Source: Ctenosaura bakeri
Taxonomy: Eukaryota > Chordata > Lepidosauria > Squamata > Iguanidae
Assembly: GCA_948474755.1 (NCBI GenBank)
Contig: CAOLHI010000389.1
Coordinates: 558,001 to 622,000, forward strand
Length of the DNA stretch: 64,000 nucleotides
Direction: 5' to 3'
Positions 1 to 18,960 of this stretch are shown here, in pieces; position 1 is the first letter of the stretch; every line of letters starts with the position of its first letter. Made by a program: the position numbers and the translations under genes. The notes under the pieces were generated by a model. It had not been told where the DNA came from. It saw only the letters and a list, made by a program, of their open reading frames with translations, and did no database searches.

Positions 1-3000
1 AATCGACAATTTATGTTGCATGATCAGTCAAGAGTATGAAACCACCGAAGGCTTATTCTCAATATGTTATCTGTGGATGTTACCACAGAAAGACTTGCCA
101 TGTGCTGATGTTACATAACATTTGTATCAATACTGTACTGTAACTTCTGTCTATATAACTTACTACACAGGTGGTCTGTTTTCACCATAGTCCTGTAGAG
201 ATCTAGGCTAGAAAAAAATACAGTATTGCTCACTTGTTTTTAAATTCGATTTATATTTAGACGTCTTACTTCAGAGCTTATGCTACAACATTTGTTTAGA
301 TGACTTCACTGGCTGAATGAGCTTTGTAGTATTCTTGTTAAACTTTTACAGTGAGTACAACAATAAAGATTACACAGTGAATGCTAAATAGATATAGAGT
401 TCAGATCTTTTGTTTTGCAGCCTTGCACTTTTCTACAGATTGTTTCATGTAAGCTAGAAAGGCTTCCATAGAATCATAGAATCATAGAAATGTAGAGTTG
501 GGATATTCTGTGAAAGAGTAGCATAGGATTTCCTTTAATTTTAAATTTTAAATAATGTAGTTTAATTTTAAATAATGTAGACACTGTCCTGTAAAATCCT
601 TGTTTTGTCCCTGACTTTGCGTTTTAACAGGTGGTGAATGTGGGGAAGGCTATCCAGTCTTTCTGTTATAAGTAAAATTCTCTCTGTATGCTAGGGAAGA
701 TTTATAGTTTGTGTCTGTCAAACACATAAACTACAATTCTTCAAATAGTAAGTCTCCGGAGACATCTCTGTTCTAGCACAAAACTTCTTTCGTCATTGTT
801 GTGGTGAGAGCAATGATATGACAACTTTTATCATATGACATTAATGAGTTGCTTCGTTATTAAAATTATACTCAAAACTCTTTTGTATTTTTAGTAGTTT
901 GTATTATTTCTCAGAGTCATTCTTTTGCTCTTAATCAGGTGGCAATGTATTATTACAATGTTTTCCCCTTCCTATTTCCACCATTGCTGTCCTTCTTCTA
1001 AAAATAAATATAAATGAATGTTAGTGATCTGGGAAACAAAAGAGGAAACAACAGATCTGATACTGTGCCTGTTGACATGAAAGTAAGCGCTAGTGGATTC
1101 AGTGAGACTTCGTTCTCAGAACGTCCATAACATTTCAGTCTTAAACGCTAATCATAAACATATTTACTCTGAATTAAACCTTTTGATCTGTTTGCAGTTA
1201 AACAAGGGTAGGCACATACTATCAATGTTAAGAGGTGTTTAAGAAGAATCTGAATTATCTGCTTTTTCATGGAAAAGGCTGGCCTATCACACTGTGATAG
1301 ACTCTCCAGATAGATCCTGAAGGACTTCAGTAGACAAATATACATAGTCTTGGACCTAACTGTATTTTGTAGCCTTTCTCTCAAGTTCAGATCCATACAC
1401 ATTTATCTTTTCAGTTCATGCTTTTATTTTTATACTTATAAATTCTTGTCAGGGAGCAAATTGGTGATTTTCTTTTACATATGTAAGTTACAGGCTCAAT
1501 ATTTTGAAGCTCCTCAGTTTCTTCAAGGGGTAGAGGGCACGAGATAGTCTGATAGTGAAGGCAAGGATGCTTTGATATTAAGGAACCCATTCTTTCTTTG
1601 CATCTATGCACCCTCCTGCCAGTGCAGAGTTGATTAGGGGTTACAATTATATGGCCCTCCCAGAACTGTAATTCCAGCTTTCCTGGCTGGAGCTGTGAGA
1701 ATTTGCAGTCACACTTTTGGAGGGCTGTGTGATTCCCTGTCCTGCAGTAGATAATGTAAAAGGAGTTCTAGTTATTTAACCCAGAGAAAGAAATGACCAG
1801 TCTACATGAGCAGTTCAGTTCCTGGGTGAAAAACAAAACTATCTGATTCTTCCAGAAGCAGGAATAGATTGATGGGCTGTCTGATAAAATTGACATCAAG
1901 GAAAAACATATCTTCCTATTGCTTTTCTTTACTTTGTCCCTTTATAGTTATTTATAGTGCAGTCTTAATGCATAACTACTTAAAAACAATTTCTGTTCAA
2001 TTCATTGGAGCTTATTCCAGTGATACATGGATGTAGGGTTACCCCTAAGACTGTTGCAGGTGTTTCCACAATCTCATACTTTGTTTGAGTTTACTTTACG
2101 GATTGCCTTTGGAGTATCTCTGATGTGCTAAAGCAACAGCCATAACTAAACATGCTGTCTCTTGGAATAGTACTGATTTTTTAATCTGTTAATTTAGTGA
2201 ACATTTCTATTTTAACACAAACTATGATAGTTGAGGTATGAGAAACAAATGAGTCTGAAATATTTTAAATCTAGCTGTACGTTTATTCATTGACTTAAAC
2301 CTGGAAGATATTTCTCTATACATTTGAATGTGCCACTCTTATTACAGAATGTAAACCTTAAAAAAAATCCAACTTGTCTGTGGAATTGTGTTTCCGTGGC
2401 TTAACCTAAACATCTCTTTTTGCTTGTTGATCTGTTTTCTAATTCCTTACTTTTGATATACTGACTTTGATTGTATTCTGTGTTTATGTCGCTCAGATCT
2501 GTTTTTCAGATTAGTACTACATTTGTTGTCTGCTTCTGACTGGGAAAAGTTAGTCCACATGAATGTGTTCACCTGGTGTGGAGAAAAAATCCACAATACC
2601 TTATCACACAGAAGCTTGAAAATTTGATACTAGCGCCTAGAACTATGAAATGATGTCTGTTAGTATGGAGCAGCCAGCTTGTATAAAATCTGACTTGGGT
2701 TTTCATCAAGCAAGATTGATCTGAAATAGTTTTCCAGCTCTAAGGCCTTTACAAAAGCAAAGTATAATGGCATATGATGGCCCTTTTATAAAAGTTCCAG
2801 GAATTGGTTCTTTCTTACCTCTAACAGTGGCTGGCTGGTTACCACTTCTGCCACTTTACAAAACGTTGACAGCCCTTTTTTTTTTTTTTTGGTCCTTTCT
2901 GAAATTTTTAGAAGATGCTTGATTTGTATAGTTTATAGCTGTTTACTATTTATAGGATCAGTAATAAACTTCTGAATTGTTCTTTAAATGGTTATTTATA

Positions 3001-3092
3001 ATATGATGATAATAGGTGTTTTAAGTTATTGTATACTACATGTAATTTTTTTTCTGGGGTGAAAAGGTAAACACTTTCCTTGTTCTCTTCAG
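1..3092 (+). other. PPP4R3A: PPP4R3A intron (5' part of gene, upstream exon outside window)
   Basis: The first recognisable PPP4R3A exon starts at 3093 with a split codon, so this stretch must be intron if the gene begins upstream of the window. I see no exon matching the start of the protein (about 48 residues are missing). The stretch is AT-rich. It holds a short CR1 tail at 467-505 and a small tandem duplication of an A/T-rich 20-mer near 530-580. Nothing else is recognisable. Confidence 0.7.
467..505 (-). repeat. CR1 LINE 3'-tail fragment
   Basis: The sequence has the repeated gaatcatagaatcataga unit followed by a tagagttgg-like stretch. This is the terminal signature of reptile CR1 elements, read here on the opposite strand, and the same signature ends the CR1 copy at 29712. 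Only about 40 bp remain. Confidence 0.6.
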
Positions 3093-3148
3093 GTTCTCTT
3101 CTTTTGGAGTCTAAAATCAATCCAAATACTGCATACCAGAAGCAACAG
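3093..3148 (+). CDS. PPP4R3A: PPP4R3A coding exon w1 (EVH1-like domain, internal)
   Basis: The exon encodes SLLLESKINPNTAYQKQQ, which follows the RAESDG segment in vertebrate PPP4R3A. It begins after ttctcttcag with two bases of a split Gly codon and ends before gtaaaag. It belongs to the N-terminal EVH1/PH-like domain, which in the PP4R3 family binds proline-rich ligands such as FxxP motifs. The preceding 47 or so residues are outside the window. Confidence 0.93.
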
Positions 3149-3678
3149 GTAAAAGTCTGTAGTACTATATTTAATATGATATAATATAGTATAGTATAGT
3201 TTCCTAGTAATATATATTTGCATAGGTAAGATTTTAGTGGAAAACAGAAGACATCTGATCTTGTCCTCAGCAGGCCTGTAAATTTCAAGGTGCATTCTGG
3301 TTGCTGCTACTTGAGTGGTTGTAGTCTGTGTTGTGAGTTGCTACTATGACCAGAAAATATTTTCTCTTTATGCTTCCCTAGGAACCCTGTAGCAATAACA
3401 TTGGAAATGTTCACATGGGCAACCTAATGTGACTGTTACCATAGAAGTTTTTGATTTATGAAGTTTTTTTTAAAGCTGACTCAATCACTTGTACCTTGTG
3501 AATTAGGTACCTTGCATTGTAACTTACCCAATCAAGTTTATAGGTGTAGTTGGGGTTTTTTTTTAATTTCAGTGGTAATATAAGTAACAATAAAACACTA
3601 CTTTTTCCAGTCAGATAACTAATATTCAGAATGTATTCTAAAGTGTTAAATATAGCTAAACTAAAAAATGACTTTTAA

Positions 3679-3837
<159 letters not shown>

Positions 3838-4775
3838 TAAATGGATATTTCCACTTCCTTTAAATTTCAAGGGTTTTTTTTGTAGGAAATACTCTTTTGT
3901 AATGCACCTTGAGAATTTGAAGAAATAATAAATGTAATAAGCAGAAGAACCCAACCTCTAGGTGTGTGTGGACCATAGTCTGTTGTCACACATCTCAGGG
4001 TGGTTAGATAACCTTTGACTAACAAGGGAATAGTAAAATCACAATAGCAAAAGTATATGCAACTTTTGAAGAATATTTCTCTTTTTACACCTATGAATGG
4101 TGGGCTGGGTCTTAGCAAGGTAGCTTTGTTCAGTTAATAATGGAAAGCCTGATCAGTCCATGGACAACTGAAGGCAACTGCCTAGGATTGTTCTTTTGGT
4201 GTTTAATGTATCACCTGTTCTTAGGAGGGGTTGCAGATATTAATTAAAAACATCAAGACTTAAATAACAGATAAAACCATAACACTAAATGTGCTAGGTA
4301 CATCATGTATGTGTCAGATATTCTCCAGCATTCAGAGACTGGAAGGATCTAGTGAACATACTGAAGTTTTCTTAGCAGTGAGAGTGTTAACACTGTTAGT
4401 GATTACATCAGCTATTTGGGAGCAAAAGGTGTATTTTGAATTTTAGTTCCAGCAAACCATATCAAGATAGCTGTGGTGCTTCTTACATTGAAATACTTAA
4501 CTACCATGGTGTGTGGCTTTTTCTGTTGCTGAACTCCCTGCCTGGTAGCTCTCTCAGATTTTTTAGTACCTGGTTCTTTGAGAGAGGCTTAGTTTCTGGT
4601 CTTACCTGTTTTCCGTAAGTATTAAAATTACCTTTTTCGTGGTTACAGCTTTTTAAAATAAGGGAAATGAATCCTGGATTCCCCCTCCTTCATTGCTGAA
4701 CATCTATGTATGATAGCAGATGTTTGCCACTTATACCTGAAGATGAAATTGTTCAGTGTTCTCTCACTTTAATAG

Positions 4776-9731
<4,956 letters not shown>

Positions 9732-9809
9732 GAAGATGAAAAATTTTTGACTGAACTATTTGCACAACTTACAGATGAAGCTACAGATGAGGAGAAGAGA
9801 CAAGAGTTG
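9732..9809 (+). CDS. PPP4R3A: PPP4R3A coding exon w4 (SMK-1 domain)
   Basis: Twenty-six whole codons run from [20 protein letters not shown] to KRQEL. They lie in the C-terminal part of the SMK-1 domain. The acceptor is ttttttatag and the donor gtaagc. The following intron is only 84 bp. A damaged duplicate of this exon sits about 1.16 kb upstream. Confidence 0.95.
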
Positions 9810-9893
9810 GTAAGCATGTTTTAGAATCAGCTTTGTAAAGCAGCTGTGAAATTCTGTATATTGATAAATTCACTCTTACTTTTTATGTTTCAG

Positions 9894-10010
9894 GTAAACT
9901 TCCTTAAAGAGTTCTGTGCATTTTCTCAAACATTACAGCCTCAAAACAGAGATGCTTTTTTCAAAACATTGTCTAATATGGGCATTCTTCCAGCACTAGA
10001 AGTCATCCTA
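9894..10010 (+). CDS. PPP4R3A: PPP4R3A coding exon w5 (end of SMK-1 domain)
   Basis: Thirty-nine codons start [20 protein letters not shown] and end LPALEVIL. They contain the conserved [12 protein letters not shown] segment closing the SMK-1 domain. The acceptor is tatgtttcag and the donor gtaagt. The degenerate copy at 8691 resembles this exon but carries a stop. Confidence 0.95.
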
Positions 10011-10462
10011 GTAAGTTTCTAAAGTATATTGCTATCATTGTTTTTCTTTTCAGCTTGTGACAACTCCACTGTAGTCAGATAATAATATAGTTGCAACACT
10101 TCATTTATAATTTTGGAATAGTACTTGGCTACAAAAAGTACGTTTTTAAAAGAATGAGCTTTAGCATAGTCTAAACAAAGGATGACAAGAGGATAGTGTC
10201 AAATTATGCATGAAAGAATGAATGAATGCATGCATGCATGAATGGGAGATGAAGCCTCAAAACTGGTATTGAGGAAGGTAGGGAATTTCATAGATTCAAA
10301 ATGCAAGATACCTTTTGGTTTCAAACTTCCTCAGAGACAGAAGAACAGAAGAAATTACATTATTCGCTGAGGCTCGAAGGTGAGATAATTAAATCAATGA
10401 AATGTAAGTTTTAGGTTATCCCTTCTCACTGTAGTTACACAGACTGTTTTGTTCAACTGCAG

Positions 10463-10579
10463 GGTATGGATGATGCACAGGTGCGAAGCGCAGCTACTGA
10501 TATATTCTCCTATTTGGTTGAATATAATCCATCTATGGTACGAGAATTTGTTATGCAGGAAGCTCAGCAGAATGATGAT
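10463..10579 (+). CDS. PPP4R3A: PPP4R3A coding exon w6 (helical repeat region)
   Basis: Thirty-nine codons run from [20 protein letters not shown] to EAQQNDD, part of the armadillo/HEAT-like alpha-solenoid. The acceptor is aactgcag and the donor gtaagt. The upstream intron carries a short GAAT/GCAT microsatellite near 10213-10242. Confidence 0.96.
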
Positions 10580-11407
10580 GTAAGTAGGTGGCCCTTAATC
10601 TTTAAAAAAATAATATTGTTTTTGGCAAAATTCTGTTCTGTACAAAGCTTTTCTACCATCAGGGTCTATCAGCTGTCTACATAACTTGCAATTTCACCTA
10701 GACCACCAGATGTTAATGTATTACAGAGTGTGCACATTTCTCTAATTCTGTGCATTGGATTTCTGCACTGGCAGTGGGTTGGACTTGGACTTGGTCCTTT
10801 GCAACTATTACGATTCCATAATCAGGAGCTGTCCTTAGGAAGAGTCGCTTTCCCTCTTCAACACAGTTCCTGGTTTCTTTCCTTTCTCAACATTTCTGAG
10901 CTTCAGTGTTATATCTCCCCAACTCTGTTTTGATGCTAACAGGTTGTTCTTAATCAGCACTGGGCACTGTCTTTTAGTTAATTTGGGAGTCCTTCTTCTA
11001 TTCAGTATAGGTAGAATGACAGAGAATATATCATTAAAGGAACTTTTAAATAAGCCTACATTTTTTTCTTTCTGAGAGGCTGTTAGAGAAGGGGCAGATT
11101 AATCCTATGTTCTTTGTACCAGTACTTTTTATGAGAAAAAAATTGACAGGTAAGAACTCTTAATTCTTTACATCCAACATACAAAAGTAGGGGGCTGTCA
11201 GGCATAAGTGAAGTGCCCCATCCTCCTCTTAAGCAGCACCCATCATTTTATTGTTAGGCATGACAGAGGCAGAGTGCCTGACTCCATACTCTGCAAAGAG
11301 ATGCAGGGGACTGCCAGTATGAGCGATAGACTGGTCTGTCCTTTCCCTGGCAGCCCATAGTGCACTCACGTGCAAATAATTCTTTGTTACTTGTTGGTAA
11401 TCCTGAG

Positions 11408-11541
11408 TATGCCTTCATGTTGCTTGTCAACTTATGGTGACCCCATGAATTTCACAGGGGTTTTGTCGGCAAAGAATACTTGGAGATTTTCTTAGATCCT
11501 TCCTCTGAAATATAGCCTACAGCACCTGATATTCCCTGCGT
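11408..11541 (-). repeat. 5S-rRNA-headed SINE (5S-Sauria type), truncated
   Basis: Read on the - strand it has the end of a 5S-derived head (gggaat-atcaggtgctgtaggc), then the body with tatatttcagaggaagga. It ends with the tail ccatgaaattcatgggg-type and cataagttgac, shared with Sauria SINEs and Bov-B-related 3' ends. Most of the 5S promoter part is missing. The fuller copy at 35521 shows the head. Confidence 0.7.
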
Positions 11542-11979
11542 GTGGTTACATATAGAGCTGTAGAAAAATATGATTAAAGTGAGCAGAGCAGGATGGGAGT
11601 AAGATAGTGTTAAATCTGAATAGATCTGGGTCTTGGGAGTGAACCACATAGTTACTTCATACCAGTTAATTCTTTTTACATGTTAAATAACATAGAGGAA
11701 ATTAGCCAAAGGCTGCTTGGAAGCTGATGAAGTAACTTCAGTATTATTTGGAATTGACATTTAATTTGGATATACAGAAGATGAAATACTTTTCTTTTCT
11801 TTAGATGATGTAGTATTTTGTTTTTCCATTAATATATTATAGCTTTTACTCGTTGGTTTTTTGAAGAAAATGTAGAGAAATATGATATAACATAGCCTCA
11901 CTATTCTGTTTTTTTTTTAAACATTATGCAGTATTCTTTCAGTTCAGTACTTCTAACAGTGTAGTGATCAGTTTATTAA

Positions 11980-12174
11980 AATCTGAAACATGTATTTGAT
12001 TCTAACTTCAAGCTTTTGGCCAGCATCCACAGTGCTGGTTCATGTATACCAGAAGACATATCTTGTAGGATTGAAGAAGAACATCCATCTTGGAAAACAA
12101 GGCGGCTGTATATCTTTCGGAATTTCTTGCGTTTTCAAAATTATCTTGCCATACAGCATGAGGAATTGATATGA
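11980..12174 (+). other. Unidentified coding-like open stretch (possible gene fragment)
   Basis: From just after a TAA at 11977-11979, 64 sense codons run to a TGA at 12172-12174. They have balanced, protein-like composition, including EEEHPSWKTRRLYIF and NFLRFQNYLAIQHEELI. There is no ATG in frame. A weak acceptor-like ttttggccag lies at about 12013-12022. It does not correspond to any part of PPP4R3A I know, and I do not recognise the family. It could be a retropseudogene tail, a transposon protein remnant or chance, since AT-rich introns rarely stay open this long with such composition. Confidence 0.35.
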
Positions 12175-12290
12175 CAGAAACACAAGTTCATAATGCCATC
12201 CATTGCACAAATCTTGACCTTTATCTAGAAATATCTGTTAGTGTGTCTCATGTTGCATCTTAATTATGACTAACCTTTTTGGTATTTTAA

Positions 12291-12446
<156 letters not shown>

Positions 12447-12462
12447 TGATACCTGACCATAA

Positions 12463-12648
<186 letters not shown>

Positions 12649-13284
12649 TGAAGAGTCCTTTGCCCTGCTTCAAAGGCGTGCAAGTTCTAAGATCAGTCCA
12701 GAGCTTGCACGCATTGCAGGCATTGTCTGCCCTTGCCCTGTTTCATAGCTAGGAAAATGATGTGTGGGACACACATAGAAGAAGTTGCAAGGATACTCGG
12801 GGGATACATTTCTCTGTTGCATTATGTTAGTAAAGTCAGATCCCATACTGGGAAATGGAAGGAAGATTCTATCTTCACCACATAGTTTTCCATGCTGCAA
12901 TACTTTACCTCCAATAATGAATAGGGGAAAGCAAAAGTGTACACTTGGAGTATGGGCTCAGATTGTTCACTGCTTAAGAAACAACCTGTCTGCTGAAACT
13001 CATCCCTGTACTAATGTGCATAACCCTGTCCTTCACAGTTTACAATTGCCCAGTTTCCTTGTGCACTCTCAGAAATCATGATCAGAACAAGCAATGAGGA
13101 GAGGAAGGTTTAAATGCCAGAATAGCAGAAATGGAAAGCACTTGATAACCAATGAGAAGGTTTTGATAATCAACAGAGAAAAGTAGTGCAACTTGAGTTT
13201 TTGTTATATATGCTTAGTTCTTGCAGGAATTAAATTGGGAGGTATATAAAATATGTCTCTTTTTGTATTTATTAAAACAGATGA

Positions 13285-13572
<288 letters not shown>

Positions 13573-14794
13573 TGAATGAGTTATTGACCAGTCAGCAGCC
13601 TTACTTTGATAATGCTAAGCTCATGTTAGTAGCAAATGACAGACTGGAACTAAACATTGCACTACTTACCTTTTGAGTATTTCTCTTTATCCATTTATAT
13701 TAAAATATAAATCAGTAGAGAACGTTAGTTGCATTGTATAATTAGAAAGCTTATACAGTTCTATCTGTAGAATTAAATTTTATATAAAACTATCCTGGAA
13801 AGCATGTTTATATATTCAGTCTTTACGATAGTACAGTTTGGTTGTTTTGTTAAGCGGTGCTTCAAATTTGCTGCAGAAAATGTCAACAAAACATGAAAGG
13901 TTAGATGGAATTAAATCTACAGGGGTGCACAAGAATTCATTTTTACATTTACATAGACAACATAGAAACTTGCATAGTTATGTGCACATGAGCTAAGCCT
14001 GGTAAAGAACCAAGCTGCATTCCTGCACATTTCTGATGTGCATATGTTGAATTAATAAGTGTCAAGCTAATACATACGACTTCTTTTTTAATATTATTAT
14101 CTCTAAATTTTCTTCTTTTAATAAATTACTGAATGTTGAACTTTCTGTGTTTAGGGATAGGCAGCTTCTGAGGGTTCAGGGGATATTTTTACCCACTGTA
14201 CTTTCATGAGCTGTACCTCCCTTACTTGGTCCTACAAAAGATTTAGACCCCAGAATAGCAAGTCATCCCCCCACCTCACTTCTTTGGGGAATACAATTTG
14301 TCTTCTCTATAATGTTACCTCCCTGGGCCTTTTGCAGAGCTTAAAATACCTTTCTAAAAAAACAAGTGACAGGGTTCCACATTCTAAAAAAAAAAAAAGG
14401 AGCCTGTTTTGGCCCCCAAAAAACTCAAGATGGGTGAAAGTATGTTTAGATGGCAAATTGTGCCCCTGAAGCTTCCATCAGTGTGCTTTGCCATTTGGGG
14501 GGCTAATTTTTAGAGGGTCAGGGGTACCTGGGAGTCCACACTTGAAAAGAATAGCAAAGTTCAGTTGTGCTAATGGTCTTCCAGTTGTGTAGAGCTGGAT
14601 GTCTTCATTATTGATTAGTCCGTCGGATAGTCAGCTCATTGTGTTCCCTAAATAACATTGTGTTCTCTAAATAACATCATAGTCAGCTGCTTATCCTGTG
14701 GGCTGCTTTGTTAATGTCAAGTCTTGAGAGTGTTTTTAAATTAAAATAATTTAAATATGAAACATTAAATATGAAAATACTTATTTTCCTTTAG

Positions 14795-14964
14795 GTGCCC
14801 TGCGTTTTAAAAGAAAGATAATTGGGTTGAAGGATGAATTCTACAATCGCTATATAATGAAAAGTTTCTTGTTTGAACCAGTGGTCAAAGCATTTCTCAA
14901 CAATGGATCCCGCTATAATCTGATGAACTCTGCTATTATAGAAATGTTTGAGTTCATTAGAGTG
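14795..14964 (+). CDS. PPP4R3A: PPP4R3A coding exon w10
   Basis: Two bases complete the Cys codon, then 56 codons run from [20 protein letters not shown] to MFEFIRV. This is the most conserved part of the solenoid in the family. The acceptor is cctttag and the donor gtgagt. Confidence 0.97.
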
Positions 14965-15539
14965 GTGAGTACCTATTTCTGCAGAGAGGATGCATGTTGA
15001 GATTGTTTTGGACACCAAATGTCAACAAAGCATGGGGGCTACCACTCCTATCTCTCACCACTTGCTATTCTGAATGGGACTGATAGGAACTTGAGTCCAG
15101 CTACGTTTAGAGGAACACAGACGTATCCTGGTGGATAGGAAGAATTTATTATAAAATGAATCTAAGCACTTTTGGGGGGGGGAAGAAAAAGAAATTGAGG
15201 ACAAAACAAGGGAGAATGTTTACAGAACCTTTGTATTGAATAGCAGGTAGTGGTTAATCGAGGCAAGGGAAGAAGATGAATCCTGGGGATGATGGTGAAT
15301 GGGTGGATCTTATGGACAGTGATGGAGGTTTGAGAAATGTTATGGCTTTTTAGGGGAAGAGGTTTATCGTCAGTCTTCAGAATTAGAGCTTAAGTAAGAG
15401 TACCATAGTAACTCCCTAAACTAATGAAATGTATAAAGGTATTGGATATGGGTGGAAAAGAAGGAAATTTACAGTGGTCAGAAGATTGGGTCCAGTACCC
15501 TGACACAAAATAAGATTCCACAAAATGTTAATCCAAATC

Positions 15540-18500
15540 AAGATTGTGAAAATTTCAGAGCAGTAGTAGTAGTTATATTCTGCCTCTTTCCCAGTCCACG
15601 ACTCAAGGCAGCTTATAAAGGTTAAATCAGATAGAACTAAAAAAAAATTCACAACATAAAAAGTTAATAATATAGCTAAACTGACAATAGAATTGAAGAC
15701 AGAAGCATGACCACTAAGAAGAAAGCAACAAATAAATGGTATGGTGCATTCTAAACCACTCTTTCCTCCTGAGCAATCAGCCTTCAAAGAGCTTTGTAAA
15801 CAAAAACGTCTTCATCTGCCTAGGAAAAAAATAGGAGGGACGGCACTAGGAAAGGAGTTCTAGAACGGGGGAGCAGCCACCACAAAGCCCTCTCCTTTGT
15901 CTCCCCCCCACTATGTATCTCTAAGGATGGTGGGACAGAGAGGAGGGCCTCCCCAAAAGATCTCAAAACATGAGCAGGCTCACATGGGAGAATAAGTTTC
16001 TTCAGATAATCAAGGCAGGAGCAGTATAGCATTTTGTAAGTGACAACCAGCATGTTGAATCGTGCCCAGAAACAGACTGCAGCTGGCAGAACTGTTGCAA
16101 CTAGGGAGTTGGGGGCTTCCTGTAGGCAGCCCCAGCTAACTGCTAACCCAGCTGAATTTTCTGAGGGCTCTTCAAAGACAGCCCCATTGTCATCGTCAGC
16201 ATCATCCATCATCAGTGTACACAGCACTTTACATGAGTGTTTTATAGTTGTTAATTTGACAGTTTCCTGCCCTTAGGCTTACAATCTAAAATCTGTGTAC
16301 AGAAAACATGGATTCAATCAATTAACAAAGTAGATGTGTTCAGCATTACTTCTCTAACAGCAACTCTGGTATCAGAGGTAGAAATAGTGTGGAAAGAATA
16401 TGGATAGGTGCCTACATCACTAAAAAGGACAGTGTTTCAGCATGTTTTAGTACAGTTTTTATACAGAACTACATTATACACATGTGAAATGAAACAATCA
16501 ATCAGGTAAGCCTTGCATAAGTAACCCAAAACATTTTGAATTTTCTAAAGACCACTTTAAAGTTTCTTCCAAAATGCATTCTTAATTGCTTTTTTTCTCT
16601 TTCAACAATTTCCACTTTCCTTATGATTTATATTTTGGTGGCAAACCTTATAGATTATGTTTTTCCAATGTACCAGGATAGCTGGAGAGACAGGCCAATC
16701 TGCTTCTCTTTCTTTGTTTTGCTTTTCACACATGCTTAGCAAGTGATTCTGGAGGCACCTGTTCACTGTGCCTGTTGTACATAAACACACACAGCTACAG
16801 TAGGATCACCTAGGGAAGAATTCTATTCTTTGTTGGGTCTAGCTTTACTGCATTGTTTCCTGCAGATGCACAACTGCAACCCGATCCTCTTGTACCATCC
16901 TTTCAGTGCCAATGCTGTTTTTTTTAAAAAAAACACCTGCCCCTTTGAGCTAGACAGAAGATTGGACTCTTGTAAAAAGTACATTGTAAAAAGGAGCTTC
17001 TTTGTCAGAGGCCTTGTTAACTGAGGTAGTGTTGTACATTTTATCTAAGGTACATTACAGTAATCCAGGCAGGATGTAACTAAGGCGTGTGTCATTTACC
17101 AGATCCAACATCTTTAGAAATGGGCACATCTGGTGCATAAGAAGAAACACTGCAAATGACCTACTGGACACTGTCAAAATTTGAACAGCCAGGTTCACAG
17201 GTGAATCCCAAGAGTACACCCAAGCTATGAACCCAAGATTTCAGAGGAAGTGTAACCCCAGCCCACACAGGCTTAACCTCCATTCCCTGATCTGCTTTTC
17301 AGCTGATCAAGGTCACCTCTGTTTGTTTATCCTCATTCTGTCCATTATTAAATGACAAGCGCTGGTTTAGAATCAAGGATTGAATAGAATTGGGCACTGG
17401 ACCCAAAACTCCAGATGAATCCTGCCAGCATTTTCATATACGTGTTAAACAACACAGAAGACAAAAATGAACCTTGAGGGACCCCATAGGCCAACAGCCC
17501 AGGGGTCAAGTAGGAGTCACCCAGCACTGCCTTCTGAGTTTTCTCCTCCAAGAAGGAGTGGGTCCAGTGTAAAACAGTAATTCCACATCTCATCCTGGCA
17601 AAGCAGTCCAGAAGAATACCATGGTTGGAGATACCAAAAAACACTGACAGGTCTAGCAAGACTAATAGAAACACAACCCCTGTCCAGTTCCCAATGTAGG
17701 TTGTCCAGCAACATTACCAAAGCTATCTCTGTTTCATGGCCAGGTCTGAAACCATCTTGAAATGAATCTAGACAATCCATCTCATCCAGAAACCTGTGGA
17801 GCTGGATGACTGCCACACATACCAGTACTTTTTCCAAAAATGAAATGTTGGGGACTGACCAGTAGTTGTTCAGTACAGTGAGATCCAGAGAGGGCTTTTT
17901 CATTGGTGGTTTGTAACTGCCTCCTTTAGACATGATGAAACTGCCCTGTTTTATTGAAGCACTTGCTACCCACTCACCCAGATTTTCTCTGACTTTTTTA
18001 GTAAGCCAGAAAGGGCAAGGGTTTAATATATATGTGGTAGCCCTCACATCATATGATAATTCATGCTGAGGAATCTGACACAGAGGAGTTGAACTTTAAG
18101 AGGTTTCTGGCTCCAGATGGCAGCTCCTTTCCTGAATCTGAGAAGCTGATGGTGAGTGTAGCTGAGGGGCTCCCTCCTTAGCAGGACTTGATGGATGCTG
18201 AAGAGATACCTCCATCCTTTAAATTCTAGTGAAGAGAAGAGCAGTGTCAAAGGAGTCAGTGCTTCTTAAATAGAAAATGTTGAGCAAGCATGTGGCATCT
18301 AAGGGTCAGCCATCTCTAAATCTCCCACTAGCTTCTGGGAGTGTTCATTGTTTGCAGTTGTTCAGTCTCCCCAGCTGACAGTGCCATGCTTTTGTATCTT
18401 CTGAGATTCTTAATCTCTGGATTGACTCCTTTTAATGTCTCCTTGTTTTAACCTTTCGGCTTCAGTTACCTGTACTACTGGCTTCTTGTACTGGATTCTG

Positions 18501-18960
18501 GAGTGACTGAGAGCTTATCATTGCACCTCCCTCTTCTGTGACCTTCCTGGATTGCCCATGCGTGCCATGGACTGGCATGACTCACTTGTAGCTGCTTCCA
18601 TCTCTGAGCTCTTGCTGCCTGTAGACAGAACACTTCTCCAAGAGTCCTGTCCACATTTTTGGGCTGTACAAAATTGAAAAGTATCCATTATTACTGGACA
18701 AGCAGAGACCAAAGTTACCTGCACTGGATCTGTATTATAACATCCAAGTCAGAGTGGATCTGAGTGATTTTATCTGCAAAGTGCCTGGCATGACTTCTAT
18801 GGCTGAAATTACCCTTTTGTGAGGTAGCCAATAAAAGACTTCTGACTACCAAAACAGCTGTTGGATAGTTCTTGGTGGATGCAATGGTAGCAGAAAAGAT
18901 TTTTTTTGCTACCCCATTGCCAAAGGGTAGACCCTCAGTGATGCTGCAGCCTGTGTTCAA
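15540..18960 (-). mobile_element. CR1/L2-group non-LTR retrotransposon, decayed, probably interrupted
   Basis: Read on the - strand: near 18750-18960 a linker containing FADKITQIHSDLD; at 17517-18047 the reverse transcriptase N-terminal half, with FLEKVLVCVAVIQLHRFLDE and QDGFRPGHETEIALVMLLDN; at 17348-17674 LVLLDLSVFF and GVPQGSFLSSVLFNTYMKML. The C-terminal part follows at 15820-16227, with RFNMLVVTYKMLYC and EPAHVLRSFGEALLSVPPSL. The 3' tail at about 15560-15620 carries the ggaaagaggcagaatataa signature. The frame breaks several times and the catalytic YADD motif expected after the GVPQG block is not present. The 16.24-17.03 kb part is not clearly LINE. Similarity may extend to about 19.46 kb, but I am unsure. 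Confidence 0.8.
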
